Assembly (NCBI GenBank): GCA_910578845.1
Contig: CAJTSL010000032.1
Coordinates: forward strand, 1 to 36,012
From: an uncultured Lachnospiraceae bacterium
GTDB taxonomy: Bacteria > Bacillota > Clostridia > Lachnospirales > Lachnospiraceae
DNA length: 36,012 nucleotides
Direction: 5' to 3'
Positions 15,247 to 24,387 of the stretch are shown here, in pieces. Positions within the stretch are counted from its first letter, which is position 1; the number at the start of each line of letters is the position of its first letter. The notes below the pieces were generated by a model, which saw nothing but the letters and a program-made list of their open reading frames with translations, was not told where the DNA came from and ran no database searches. The position numbers and the translations under genes were made by a program.

Positions 15247-16467
15247 TCACTGTAGCGCCAGAAGGCAGTTCTGCATCTGCTCTGCAAAAGATTTATTTTT
15301 CTTCTGCCTCGTGATCTCCATCAGCCCAAGCCCCGTGATGTCTACGACATAAGATGGGACAGAATCTTTTTTTAACAGCTTTTTCATATATTCCATTAAC
15401 TGCTCATAATGTCCTTTTTCTTTCATATTGATAAAATCAACCAAAATCATGCCAGATAAGTTCCGCGCGCGCAGAGCAATGGCGATCGCCTCTGCGGCTT
15501 CTAAATTAATCTTAAGATAAGTCTCTTCCTGCGCTTTACGGGACTCATATTTTCCGGTGTTCACGTCTATGGCAATCAACGCTTCTGTCTGCTCAATGAC
15601 TAAATAAGCCCCTGACTTTAACCAGACTTTTTTCCCTCTCAGCTCTTGGATCCGCGTTTCTATCGAATATAGCTTATAAAGCGGGAGCCTGTCATCTTCA
15701 TAATAGCGTATCGGAATATCTTTCCAATCCGCTAGCCCACAGAGTTTCTCATATATTTCTTTCTGATCCGTTATGATCTCGTCGTACTCGCTTTGGTAAC
15801 AATTCCGAATGAATGTGACATATTCCGGTTCGCTCTGGTATAGGCAGCTATAACATGTCCGTTTGTCGCCAATTTGCAGAATCTTCTCCATCTGGCCGGC
15901 CAGTTTCTCTGCTTCCTGCACGACATCCGTAACGTCCTCTACATTAGCCGCATTCGTCCGTATGATCAAGGAGAATCGTTTGGCAATTTCCTGTAAGGGT
16001 TCAATATTTTCATATATATGGTGATACTTCGTCCCCAATTTGGAGGAAATCCGGATGCCGCCCCTTTGCCCATATTCTATTACCACGTATGCGCCTGAAA
16101 GGGACAATTTGGCTGACACGCCAGCAATTTTAGTCTTTGCAGGCTCTCTGACGATCTGTACCAGCAATTCATCCCCCGGTTTTAGTTTACCGTCCGCTTT
16201 CCTATTTGTCACAATTGCATCTTTTGCTTCTTTCAGCGGCAGAAACGTCAGGAATCCCTTTTTTACTTCCACGAACGCCGCTCCGATATTAGTCGATATA
16301 TTCCGAATTTTTCCAACATAGAGATTGCCGATACGACATGCTTCCGGATTAAGAAGAACATTTTCGACATGAATAGACAATATTTGATTTTGACAATGCA
16401 GAATGGAAAATATCCTGCCTTCCAGTTCAACAATTAATATTTTCCCTTTTTTGTGATTCGCTTGCAT
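15247..16467 (-). CDS. rng: Ribonuclease G/E family protein
   Basis: A 406-aa single-strand-specific endoribonuclease that matures rRNA and decays mRNA. An N-terminal S1-like region (VGKIRNISTNIGAAFVEV, near residues 50-68) precedes the catalytic domain; the metal-binding aspartates are in ALIAIDVNTG and GMILVDFIN. The protein stops just after ITGLGLMEITRQK, so it appears to lack the CPxCxG zinc-link that follows in E. coli RNase G (489 aa). The start follows AGGAAAGG. It lies six bases downstream of the DUF2344 gene, a common Clostridia arrangement. Confidence 0.92.
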   Translation of the reverse strand: MQANHKKGKILIVELEGRIFSILHCQNQILSIHVENVLLNPEACRIGNLYVGKIRNISTNIGAAFVEVKKGFLTFLPLKEAKDAIVTNRKADGKLKPGDELLVQIVREPAKTKIAGVSAKLSLSGAYVVIEYGQRGGIRISSKLGTKYHHIYENIEPLQEIAKRFSLIIRTNAANVEDVTDVVQEAEKLAGQMEKILQIGDKRTCYSCLYQSEPEYVTFIRNCYQSEYDEIITDQKEIYEKLCGLADWKDIPIRYYEDDRLPLYKLYSIETRIQELRGKKVWLKSGAYLVIEQTEALIAIDVNTGKYESRKAQEETYLKINLEAAEAIAIALRARNLSGMILVDFINMKEKGHYEQLMEYMKKLLKKDSVPSYVVDITGLGLMEITRQKKNKSFAEQMQNCLLALQ

Positions 16468-16473
16468 ATTGCT

Positions 16474-17193
16474 TTATGCCTTTCCTACCTCTCCTAACGG
16501 CACAAGCTTTCGCTCCCCGTCCTCAGTCCCAAGATTTGTATAAGTATCTATTCTGGTGATCTGGCAATTATCTATGGGCAAATCAATCTGACAATATTCC
16601 GCAAAGGCTTCTATTACCATCATTGGCTTGATGTTTCCGCTACTGCTCGCATCGACAAGCATTGTAATCGTGAATGCTTTCTTCTTGCCTTCCGGGCATT
16701 CATCCGCCCATAGCTCATAAATCCCAGGCTTTAAATCAAGTTCCATAACGCTTTTCTTGGTCGTTTTCGTGACCATGATATGTTCCCTGGCATAAAAAGC
16801 CGATAGTTTCCCACTGATGTCATCAATCCATTTTCTGTCAAAAGAAACCTGATATTTGGCGGCTGCAACGCTCGCCATTGCATTTTTCACGGTATCCGGC
16901 AGGACCGTTACCGATAAAATTTTCATTCCTTCCACCATTGCTTTGTTTAAGGCGTTCATCATCTCCTCTGTAGATGTCATCGTATCAACTTCAATATCTA
17001 AATATTCTCCCGTGCTTTCTATCCCGACGCCAAGCGGTGCCGCAAAAGACATGATCTGGTGCGGACTAAACCCTTCCGAATATTTTATATCAATATTCGC
17101 TCTACGGATAGCTTTTTGGAAAAAACGCATTACATCCAAGTGTCCAATAAACTTCATGCATCCGTACTTTGCAAACTTTATCCGAATCTTCAT
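16474..17193 (-). CDS. TIGR03936 family radical-SAM-associated protein (DUF2344)
   Basis: A 239-aa DUF2344 protein. The opening MKIRIKFAKYGCMKFIGHLDVMRFFQKA pattern (RIKFAKYG, FIGHLDVMR) and FSPHQIMSFAAPLGVG are family hallmarks. In some bacteria this domain is fused to the C-terminus of the B12-binding radical SAM protein encoded just upstream; here they are separate genes 32 bases apart. No enzymatic activity is established. Co-occurrence with RNase G and the L21/L27 genes suggests an RNA-related modification role, which is inference. Confidence 0.9.
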   Translation of the reverse strand: MKIRIKFAKYGCMKFIGHLDVMRFFQKAIRRANIDIKYSEGFSPHQIMSFAAPLGVGIESTGEYLDIEVDTMTSTEEMMNALNKAMVEGMKILSVTVLPDTVKNAMASVAAAKYQVSFDRKWIDDISGKLSAFYAREHIMVTKTTKKSVMELDLKPGIYELWADECPEGKKKAFTITMLVDASSSGNIKPMMVIEAFAEYCQIDLPIDNCQITRIDTYTNLGTEDGERKLVPLGEVGKA

Positions 17194-17225
17194 ACTTTTT
17201 ACCTAATCCTTTAATTATAGATTTT

Positions 17226-19091
17226 TCAACCTATGCAAACTCCTGTATCAAATCTCCTTGCCCCACAGCCTTGACATTTACTCCTACAATTGGGTGATGT
17301 TTCTTCCCGCATTGCTTTTTTCCATTCCCGCAGCAAGAACTCTTTCTCCACGCCGCAGTCTAAGAAATCCCATGGGAATATTTCGTCATCTTTTCTCTCT
17401 CGAACCGTATAAAAATCAGGATTTACGTTGCACGAAGCAAAGCAGTCCAGCCAGATATCATTATGGAAACATTCGCTCCAAGAATCAAACAGACAGCCTT
17501 TTTCATACGCCGTCTGGATCACTTTCGCAAGTTTCCTGTCACCTCTTGCAAGAATTCCTTCTAACACACTGACATCTGCTTCGTGCCAATTGTACTTAAT
17601 GCTCTTCTGATTAAGCTGGGACATAATACCTTTTTTCGTTTGATATGCTTTTTCTATAAATTCCTCCTTCGTACACATGCTTGCCCACTGAAAAGGCGTA
17701 AACGGCTTAGGGATAAAAAAAGACGTACTTGTGACAATCTGTACCCTGCCGTTTACCCGTTTCTCTTTGGGCACTGTTTCGTAAAATACAGCAGCAATCT
17801 TATTGGATAGATCTCCGATGCCTAAAATGTCTTCTTCTGTTTCCGTAGGAAGGCCTAACATGAAATATAATTTCACCCTTGTCCATCCACCTTCAAAAGC
17901 AAGCGCAGCGCCTTCTAAAATGACTTCTTCAGTCAATCCTTTATTGATGACGTCTCTAAGCCTCTGGCTTCCTGCTTCTGGCGCAAATGTCAGACTGCTC
18001 TTCTTCACATCCTGCACTTTGCTCATGACGTCCAAAGAAAATGCGTCAATCCGAAGGGAAGGAAGTGAAATATTGATTTTCTTTGCTTTACACTCTTCCA
18101 ACAAAAAGTCTAACAGCTCATTTAATTTCGAGTAATCACTAGAACTTAAGGAGCTTAAGGAAATTTCCTCATATCCTGTATTTTTTAACATTTCCAGCGC
18201 ATATTGCTTCAAGACATCGACGTCACGTTCCCTCACCGGGCGGTAGATCTGTCCCGCCTGGCAGAAACGGCAGCCTCTGATACAGCCACGCTGGATCTCT
18301 AAGACAACCCTATCCTGTGTCACCTGTATGAAAGGAACGACTGGCTTTAAAGGATAGTATGTATCCGTTATATCCGTGACAATTTCTTTCAGAATCCGAT
18401 CAGGCGCCTTATCATATAGTTTTCTTCTTCCTTTCACCGTACCGTCCGTATGATATTCTTCTTCATAAAAACCAGGCACATAGATCCCTGGTATCTCAGA
18501 TGCCTTTTCCAGGAAATCCTGACGGGTCCTGCCAGCCTTTTTATTTTCTTTATACACATCTAAAAGCCGACGATACTGTGTCTCGCCCTCTCCAATATAA
18601 AATAAGTCAAAAAAAGCCGCAATCGGCTCCGGATTATAACTACAAGGCCCACCGCCAATGATAATCGGGTCTTCCTCTCCCCGGTCTTTTGCTAACAGAG
18701 GGATTTGTGACAAATCCAATATTTGCAAAATATTGGTATAACACATCTCATATTGGAGCGTGATACCAAGAAAATCCATATTCTTAACAGGTTCCTGCGA
18801 TTCCAAAGCAAATAAAGGAATCTGCCTGCTTCTCATGATGCGATCCAAATCAATCCATGGGGAATATACTCTTTCACACCATACATCATCCCACGAATTA
18901 AACATGCTATACAGGATCTGAATACCCAGATGCGACATCCCGATTTCATAGATATCAGGAAAACACATGCAAAAGCGGATATCCATTTCTTCTTTATTTT
19001 TGATAACGGAATTGACTTCATTTCCGATATAACGCGCAGGTTTTTCTACCTGCATGAGTATTTCATCTGACAATGCCAATTTTCTCTCCAT
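17226..19091 (-). CDS. TIGR03960 family B12-binding radical SAM protein
   Basis: A 621-aa protein with an N-terminal cobalamin-binding-like domain (about residues 30-180, including FPDIYEIGMSHLGIQIL and IIIGGGPCSYNPEP) and a radical SAM core whose CxxxCxxC cluster motif reads RGCIRGCRFCQAG near residue 275. A Cys-rich C-terminus (CRSKCQGCGARRF) may hold another metal centre. ATG at 19091 is used; a TTG at 19097, five bases from AAGGA, is an equal alternative. It precedes the DUF2344 partner and rng. The substrate is unknown. Confidence 0.9.
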   Translation of the reverse strand: MERKLALSDEILMQVEKPARYIGNEVNSVIKNKEEMDIRFCMCFPDIYEIGMSHLGIQILYSMFNSWDDVWCERVYSPWIDLDRIMRSRQIPLFALESQEPVKNMDFLGITLQYEMCYTNILQILDLSQIPLLAKDRGEEDPIIIGGGPCSYNPEPIAAFFDLFYIGEGETQYRRLLDVYKENKKAGRTRQDFLEKASEIPGIYVPGFYEEEYHTDGTVKGRRKLYDKAPDRILKEIVTDITDTYYPLKPVVPFIQVTQDRVVLEIQRGCIRGCRFCQAGQIYRPVRERDVDVLKQYALEMLKNTGYEEISLSSLSSSDYSKLNELLDFLLEECKAKKINISLPSLRIDAFSLDVMSKVQDVKKSSLTFAPEAGSQRLRDVINKGLTEEVILEGAALAFEGGWTRVKLYFMLGLPTETEEDILGIGDLSNKIAAVFYETVPKEKRVNGRVQIVTSTSFFIPKPFTPFQWASMCTKEEFIEKAYQTKKGIMSQLNQKSIKYNWHEADVSVLEGILARGDRKLAKVIQTAYEKGCLFDSWSECFHNDIWLDCFASCNVNPDFYTVRERKDDEIFPWDFLDCGVEKEFLLREWKKAMREETSPNCRSKCQGCGARRFDTGVCIG

Positions 19092-19148
19092 ATTCAAAAA
19101 TTTCCTTTTCTTCAGATTTAGATCCGATATGGATATAGTATATAAGAT

Positions 19149-19628
19149 TTACTTTTCAAAATCAAGATTGAATAACTCTGATAACTGGACAGGTTCTTCA
19201 CTGCCATCCGTATTGTAAATGCGGAAATAATCTTCGGAGATCATGCCATAAATATCATTCATGGAATAACCAAAGATTTTGTACTGTCCGGCATCACAGA
19301 GCAAAAACCCAATGAATAGAAAGATCGCAGCCGCCATGCGCAGCCGGAACGTATTGGGAGCGTCCTGCATGGAATCCTCTTCCTCGCCCGGTCTTATGTA
19401 TTCTTCCATCCGTAGTGCATCGCCCTTTGCCCAAAGAGGGGGCATCGTTTCCGTCCCATACAGGATTTTCTCACGCTGTCTGATCCTCATCCGGTTATCC
19501 ATATTTTCTGCACGTATATACTGCGCAAGCTTCATCCTCTTTTCAACCGGTATCTGCTTACCCTGCTTCCTCGTCCGTTCTGTCTGGTATTGCTCATTTT
19601 TTCTATTTTGCATCCTATTTTCCAACAA
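19149..19628 (-). CDS. Unknown protein with one membrane segment
   Basis: A 159-aa protein with a very basic, Gln/Arg/Lys-rich N-terminal half, one predicted membrane segment at about residues 97-114 (LRMAAAIFLFIGFLLCDAG), and an acidic C-terminal tail. No family is recognised. The start is uncertain: TTG at 19628 and TTG at 19625 lie six and nine bases from AAAGG, while the first ATG (19613) has no proper spacing. It lies between hisIE and the TIGR03960 gene, same strand, with short gaps on both sides. Confidence 0.68.
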   Translation of the reverse strand: MLENRMQNRKNEQYQTERTRKQGKQIPVEKRMKLAQYIRAENMDNRMRIRQREKILYGTETMPPLWAKGDALRMEEYIRPGEEEDSMQDAPNTFRLRMAAAIFLFIGFLLCDAGQYKIFGYSMNDIYGMISEDYFRIYNTDGSEEPVQLSELFNLDFEK

Positions 19629-19681
19629 TTTGTACCTTTACAGCATTGTATGAGAAAGCAAAGGAAAAAAGAACATCCTGT

Positions 19682-20965
19682 TTACCGCTTCGCCAGTTCT
19701 TCCGTAATCTCCTCCCAAGTCACTCCTTTTTCTGCCATCAGAACCATCATATGATACAAAAAGTCCGATATTTCATATTTGATTTCATTGGGATTCGGAT
19801 TTTTGGCGGCAATGACAATTTCTGTTGCTTCCTCTCCTAATTTCTTCAAGATCTTGTCAATGCCTTTGTCAAACAAGTAATTGGTATAGGATCCTTCTTT
19901 CGGATGTATTTTCCTATCCAGGATCACACTATAAACCCGTTCAAAGACTTTAAGCGGGTTGCTTTCCTCAAACTCTTTACACATAATTTCGTTATGAAAA
20001 CAAGAATGCGCTCCGGTATGGCAGGCTGCGCCAATTTGCGAGACTTTGGCCAGAATCGTATCTTTATCGCAGTCAGCCGTCAAAGACTTCACATATTGAT
20101 AATGTCCGCTCGTTTCTCCCTTGACCCATAACGCATTGCGGCTCCGGCTATAATACGTCATTTTACCCGTATGAAGCGTCGTATTATATGCTTCCTCATT
20201 CATATAAGCGACCATTAAGACCTCATCCGTCTTATAATCCTGTGCCACAACCGTAACATGCCCATCGGCATTTAACTTAAAGTCCGCCCACGGAATCTTA
20301 GACTCAAATGTATTCACAGGAATGCCGTTTGTCTGGCATAAATTTTTGACCGCCAGCAGTTCTTTGGCATTCTCGTTAATGGCATACCCGGAAATGCCGC
20401 AAATATTTTCTTTGGAAAGTAATTCCAGGATCTTATCCAAAGAAACTTCCGGCACGGAAACAATCATAGGGAACTTAGAAACCGCCACCGCTTCTTTGAT
20501 ACAGCGTTCCTTTACCAGGATCAGTTCCTCTACATAGGATTCCAACAATGCTTCATTATCCGTAATTTCTTTCACATCCGAAATACAGGCGATTATCTTG
20601 TCTTTGCCAAACTTCAAAGATACTTCTTCCGTAATCTCTATGTTCTCCGGCTTAGAATAATTCAAGACCGCTTTCTTGCAGCCGGCATAGAGGAGCTTCT
20701 TAATGTCCTCCATACGATGCACGTTCCCGGCTCCGATCACTGGGATTTCCGTTTCCGTGCAAATATGTTTGATCACATCCAAAGCTTCTTCATGCGCAGC
20801 ATCTGTATCAGATAAATCATATACAATCAATTCATCCGCACAATTATCACTATAGAATTTCCCAAGCGCTGCCGGATTGGTTTCCAGGATCGTATAATCC
20901 GAAAAACCCTTTACCGCATTTCCTTTATATAAATAGATACATGGTATTAATTTCTTGTACATCAT
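19682..20965 (-). CDS. hisIE: HisIE with an extra N-terminal HisF-like domain
   Basis: A 427-aa protein in three parts. Residues 1-215 resemble the HisF barrel (LGKFYSDNCADEL is close to HisF), but the catalytic Asp11 position is Tyr11, the Asp130 position reads Ser129 followed by Asp, and the phosphate-binding GGG is AGN. Residues 223-325 are phosphoribosyl-AMP cyclohydrolase with DCDKD (298-302), Cys315 and Cys322. Residues 340-427 are phosphoribosyl-ATP pyrophosphatase with GEEATE (377-382). The last two perform steps 2 and 3 of histidine synthesis and look intact; the first is probably inactive, perhaps structural. It is the last his gene in this operon. Confidence 0.93.
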   Translation of the reverse strand: MMYKKLIPCIYLYKGNAVKGFSDYTILETNPAALGKFYSDNCADELIVYDLSDTDAAHEEALDVIKHICTETEIPVIGAGNVHRMEDIKKLLYAGCKKAVLNYSKPENIEITEEVSLKFGKDKIIACISDVKEITDNEALLESYVEELILVKERCIKEAVAVSKFPMIVSVPEVSLDKILELLSKENICGISGYAINENAKELLAVKNLCQTNGIPVNTFESKIPWADFKLNADGHVTVVAQDYKTDEVLMVAYMNEEAYNTTLHTGKMTYYSRSRNALWVKGETSGHYQYVKSLTADCDKDTILAKVSQIGAACHTGAHSCFHNEIMCKEFEESNPLKVFERVYSVILDRKIHPKEGSYTNYLFDKGIDKILKKLGEEATEIVIAAKNPNPNEIKYEISDFLYHMMVLMAEKGVTWEEITEELAKR

Positions 20966-21017
20966 CTTCCCTCACTCTTTCCTGTCCTGTATGAAAAGCG
21001 CAGATACGCTTCCGCTT

Positions 21018-21608
21018 TCAGGCAAGGCTTCCTTTTGTACTCAAAACGTTTTCAATACGCGCATCCATACCAGTCGCCTCATCAAGCGCTTTCGCAAATG
21101 CCTTAAACATTGCCTCTATCATATGATGTGTATTTTCCCCCGAAAGCATCTTAATATGAATGTTCATGCCAGCGCTATAGGAAACAGCATAGAAAAATTC
21201 CCTCACAAGCTCCGTATCTAACGCGCCAGCCCGTTCCGTGCTAAAGTGGCATTCATAGCCAAGATAGGGCCTGCCACAGAGATCTACGGCGCAAAGACAA
21301 AGCGCGTCGTCCATCGGCAGGATGAAAGAGCCATACCGTTTGATGCCGATTTTGTCTCCGACTGCTTCTTTGATCGCACTGCCTAACACAATCCCAGTAT
21401 CTTCCACTGTATGATGGGCATCTACCTCCAGATCTCCATTGACCGTCAGAGTCAAGTCGAAAAAACCATGCCTGGCAAATCCTTCCAACATATGATTGAA
21501 AAAACCGATGCCTGTCTTGATCTCGCTCTTTCCAGTGCCGTCCAATGTCAACGACAATAAGATTTCCGTTTCTTTCGTCTTCCTCTCTATGTGTCCAATC
21601 CTTGCCAT
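21018..21608 (-). CDS. hisB: Imidazoleglycerol-phosphate dehydratase
   Basis: A 196-aa single-function HisB, which dehydrates imidazole glycerol phosphate to imidazole acetol phosphate. Both metal-binding His motifs are present (DVDAHHTVEDTG-like EVDAHHTVEDTGI and the later HHMIEAMFKAFAKAL), together with GFFNHMLEGFARHG. The length equals that of typical stand-alone HisB; there is no fused phosphatase domain. AAAGGAGGGG precedes the start. It lies between hisD and hisIE with gaps of about 20 and 50 bases. Confidence 0.97.
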   Translation of the reverse strand: MARIGHIERKTKETEILLSLTLDGTGKSEIKTGIGFFNHMLEGFARHGFFDLTLTVNGDLEVDAHHTVEDTGIVLGSAIKEAVGDKIGIKRYGSFILPMDDALCLCAVDLCGRPYLGYECHFSTERAGALDTELVREFFYAVSYSAGMNIHIKMLSGENTHHMIEAMFKAFAKALDEATGMDARIENVLSTKGSLA

Positions 21609-21629
21609 AACCGCCCCTCCTTTCCCTTT

Positions 21630-22922
21630 TTACTGAAAGCGCACCCTGACTGAATTTGCATGTGCAGTCAATCCTTCTTTTTCAGCGAACAATTCGATAT
21701 CTTCATGCGCATTTGCAAGCGCTTCTTTCGAGTACGAAATGATGCTTGTCTTTTTCATAAAATCGTCTACACATAACGGTGAGAAAAATCTTGCGGTGCC
21801 ATTCGTCGGCAAGATATGGTTCGGCCCCGCATAATAATCCCCAAGCGGCTCCGAAGAATACTCCCCAAGGAAAATAGCGCCGGCATTCTCGATCTTCGTC
21901 ATGACCTCAAACGGGTTCTTTGTCAGGATCTCAAGATGTTCTGAAGCAATGGCATTTGCCGCCGAAATTGCATCTTCCATAGAATCTGCTAACAGAATAT
22001 ATCCATATTGCTCCAAAGAGGCACGGATGATTTCCTCCCGGGAAAGCTCTTGCAGAAATCCTTCTATTTCCTTGATCGTTTCCTTAGCCAGAGTCTCACT
22101 TGTCGTAATCAAGATCGCGCTTGCCATTTCGTCATGCTCCGCCTGTGAAAGCAAATCCGCCGCGACATAACGTGGATTGGCGCTTTCATCTGCAAGAACG
22201 AGAATTTCACTTGGCCCCGCTATGGAATCAATACTGACATAGCCAAAACATGCTTTTTTGGCCAGCGCAACAAAGATGTTGCCAGGCCCCGTAATCTTAT
22301 CGACCCTTGGAATGCTCTGTGTGCCAAAAGCCATCGCTGCGATAGCCTGCGCGCCTCCGATCTTATAAATCTCGTCTACGCCCGCAATCCTGGCCGCGAC
22401 AAGCGTTTCGGGATATACTTTGCCGTCCTCTCCCGCAGGAGTTGTCATGATGATCTTCTTCACGCCCGCTACTTTTGCAGGGATCACATTCATCAGGAGA
22501 CTGCTTGGATATGCTGCCTTACCGCCCGGCACATAAACCCCGGAAACTGCTACTGGCAAGATTTTCTGTCCCAAAATAGAACCGTCCGGTTTCGTATCAA
22601 TCCAGCTATTATGTAACTGCTTCTGGTGGAATGCCGTGATATTTGCCGCAGCACGCTTCATGACTCCGATGAATGTCTCTTGTGTCTTAGCAAATGCTTC
22701 CTCGATCTCTTGCTCTGTAACCTTACAGTTTTCCTCGTTTATATCCCATTTATCAAATTTCTTCGTATAAGCAAAGACAGCCTGGTCCTTGTTCTTCCTC
22801 ACGTCGGAAACAATCTCTGCAACAATGGATTCATACTCCCCATAACTATCAGGGCTCCTCTTTAGCAGATCGCTCAACAGATCCTCCCGTGCTTTAGCAG
22901 TCAGCTTTATCGTCTTCATCAT
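21630..22922 (-). CDS. hisD: Histidinol dehydrogenase
   Basis: A 430-aa HisD that carries out the last two oxidations from histidinol to histidine with NAD and zinc. Recognisable blocks are YVPGGKAAYPSSLLMN, IGGAQAIAAMAFGT, ITGPGNIFVALAK, SIAGPSEILVLAD, LLSQAEHDE and the C-terminal GPNHILPTNGTARFFSPL. The length is normal. ATG at 22922 follows AAAGGGG by ten bases. It is preceded in the operon by a SIMPL-domain gene and followed by hisB. Confidence 0.97.
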   Translation of the reverse strand: MMKTIKLTAKAREDLLSDLLKRSPDSYGEYESIVAEIVSDVRKNKDQAVFAYTKKFDKWDINEENCKVTEQEIEEAFAKTQETFIGVMKRAAANITAFHQKQLHNSWIDTKPDGSILGQKILPVAVSGVYVPGGKAAYPSSLLMNVIPAKVAGVKKIIMTTPAGEDGKVYPETLVAARIAGVDEIYKIGGAQAIAAMAFGTQSIPRVDKITGPGNIFVALAKKACFGYVSIDSIAGPSEILVLADESANPRYVAADLLSQAEHDEMASAILITTSETLAKETIKEIEGFLQELSREEIIRASLEQYGYILLADSMEDAISAANAIASEHLEILTKNPFEVMTKIENAGAIFLGEYSSEPLGDYYAGPNHILPTNGTARFFSPLCVDDFMKKTSIISYSKEALANAHEDIELFAEKEGLTAHANSVRVRFQ

Positions 22923-22948
22923 GTGTATGATGCCCCTTTCTTATATCC

Positions 22949-23695
22949 CTATTTCACGCTATAATTTAACTTCACCGTAATCGACGCCGTCTTTTGCCTT
23001 GAGCTGGTATTGAATGTTCCGCCATAACTATAATCAGAATTAGAATTCTGCGCAGTGATCTGGAATACTCCGAGATTTGCCGTGAGCAGTTTATCAACAT
23101 TCGCCCCGGTTCCCTGCGCCATAATGTCTATCCTGTCTTTGGCATTCTGCGTAGCTTCTTCAATTAACTGTAGCTTAAGCTCATCCAGCTTCGTATAATA
23201 ATACTCGGGCCTTTCTGAATCAAATTCTACATTGGCTTCGATCAACTGGGTAATGTCCCGGGAAATATTATCCACCTTGTCAACATCATTAGATGTCACA
23301 ATGATTTCCTGGTACAAGTCATAGCCATCCTCATATCTTCCGATTTCATAGCCATCATCATTGTATTCGTAACGGTACCTTTTAGAGATGCTAATCGAGC
23401 CAAATACCATTTCTTCATCCGTAACGCCATTATCAACCAGATAATCCTCTATGACTTCCGCATCCTTCTTTAACCGCTGGTAAGCTGCCTGTGTCGTAGA
23501 GCCATATGCCGTAAAGCTGCCTCTCCATACAATCAGATCTGCTTCGAAATCACAGCTTGCCGAACCGGTAGCCGTCAGCCCGCCGCTTCCCGATGTCTGT
23601 TTATAAGACACCAGTCTCCCTGACAGGATACTGACGCAGATGATCGCACAGATGCCTGCGATACAGGCTATGATAATTCCTTTGTATTCTTTCAT
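22949..23695 (-). CDS. SIMPL-domain (DUF541) exported or anchored protein
   Basis: A 248-aa protein with an N-terminal membrane anchor (about residues 6-25) followed by the SIMPL/DUF541 domain: the start SGSGGLTATGSASCDFEAD, then GVTDEEMVFGSISISKRY, and the C-terminal ASITVKLNYSVK strand. SIMPL proteins are surface or periplasmic and form oligomers; their biochemical role is unclear. AAAGGGG lies close before the ATG. It is inserted between hisG and hisD, with 47- and 26-base gaps on the same strand, so it is likely on the his transcript although nothing in it suggests histidine synthesis. Confidence 0.88.
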   Translation of the reverse strand: MKEYKGIIIACIAGICAIICVSILSGRLVSYKQTSGSGGLTATGSASCDFEADLIVWRGSFTAYGSTTQAAYQRLKKDAEVIEDYLVDNGVTDEEMVFGSISISKRYRYEYNDDGYEIGRYEDGYDLYQEIIVTSNDVDKVDNISRDITQLIEANVEFDSERPEYYYTKLDELKLQLIEEATQNAKDRIDIMAQGTGANVDKLLTANLGVFQITAQNSNSDYSYGGTFNTSSRQKTASITVKLNYSVK

Positions 23696-23742
23696 AATAT
23701 ATCCCCTTTCCTTTTAAAATAACCATGTTCCTTTTGGCAATT

Positions 23743-24387
23743 TCATAGTTGCTTTTTCAAATCCGTGATCAGTTTCTTAATACGCTCTGGCTCCATCTGC
23801 ATACTGACTTGATTGACGATCATACGGGCGGACAACGGGCAGATTTCCTCTAACACTTCCAAACCGTTTTCTTTTAATGTGGAACCTGTCTCGACAATAT
23901 CTACGATGACATCGGAAAGCCCCACGATCGGCCCAAGCTCCACGGAACCATTCAGTTTGATAATGTCCACCGTCTGATGCTTCTTGTTATAGAAATAATC
24001 TTTGGCAATATTAGGATATTTACTTGCCACTCGTATCATTTCATGGTGCTTCAGCAGTTCTTTCGCGCTTTGTGGCCCACAGATACACATCCGGCATTTC
24101 CCATACCCCAAATCCAATACCTCATAGACATGCCTGTTCTCTTCCATAATCGTGTCTTTGCCCACAACGCCGATATCAGCCGCGCCATATTCTACATAGG
24201 TCGGTACATCAGGCCCTTTTGCCAGAAAGAACCTTAATTTCTTCTCTTCATTGACGAAAATCAGTTTCCTGGATTCCTTATCTTTCATTTCCTCACAGGT
24301 TATGCCAATTTTCTCTAAAAGCTCCATTGTTTTATTAGCCAGCCTTCCTTTTGCTAACGCAAACGTCAGATACCTATCCTCGCTCAT
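23743..24387 (-). CDS. hisG: ATP phosphoribosyltransferase, short form
   Basis: A 214-aa catalytic HisG that starts histidine synthesis by joining ATP and PRPP. It lacks the C-terminal regulatory ACT-like domain of the long form, so it needs HisZ, which is encoded directly upstream. Typical segments are TFALAKGRLANKTMELL, GAADIGVVGKDTI and the PRPP-binding DVIVDIVETGSTLKENGL. The Shine-Dalgarno AAAGG (24399-24403) is followed at once by an out-of-frame ATG; the real start is 11 bases from it. Confidence 0.97.
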   Translation of the reverse strand: MSEDRYLTFALAKGRLANKTMELLEKIGITCEEMKDKESRKLIFVNEEKKLRFFLAKGPDVPTYVEYGAADIGVVGKDTIMEENRHVYEVLDLGYGKCRMCICGPQSAKELLKHHEMIRVASKYPNIAKDYFYNKKHQTVDIIKLNGSVELGPIVGLSDVIVDIVETGSTLKENGLEVLEEICPLSARMIVNQVSMQMEPERIKKLITDLKKQL

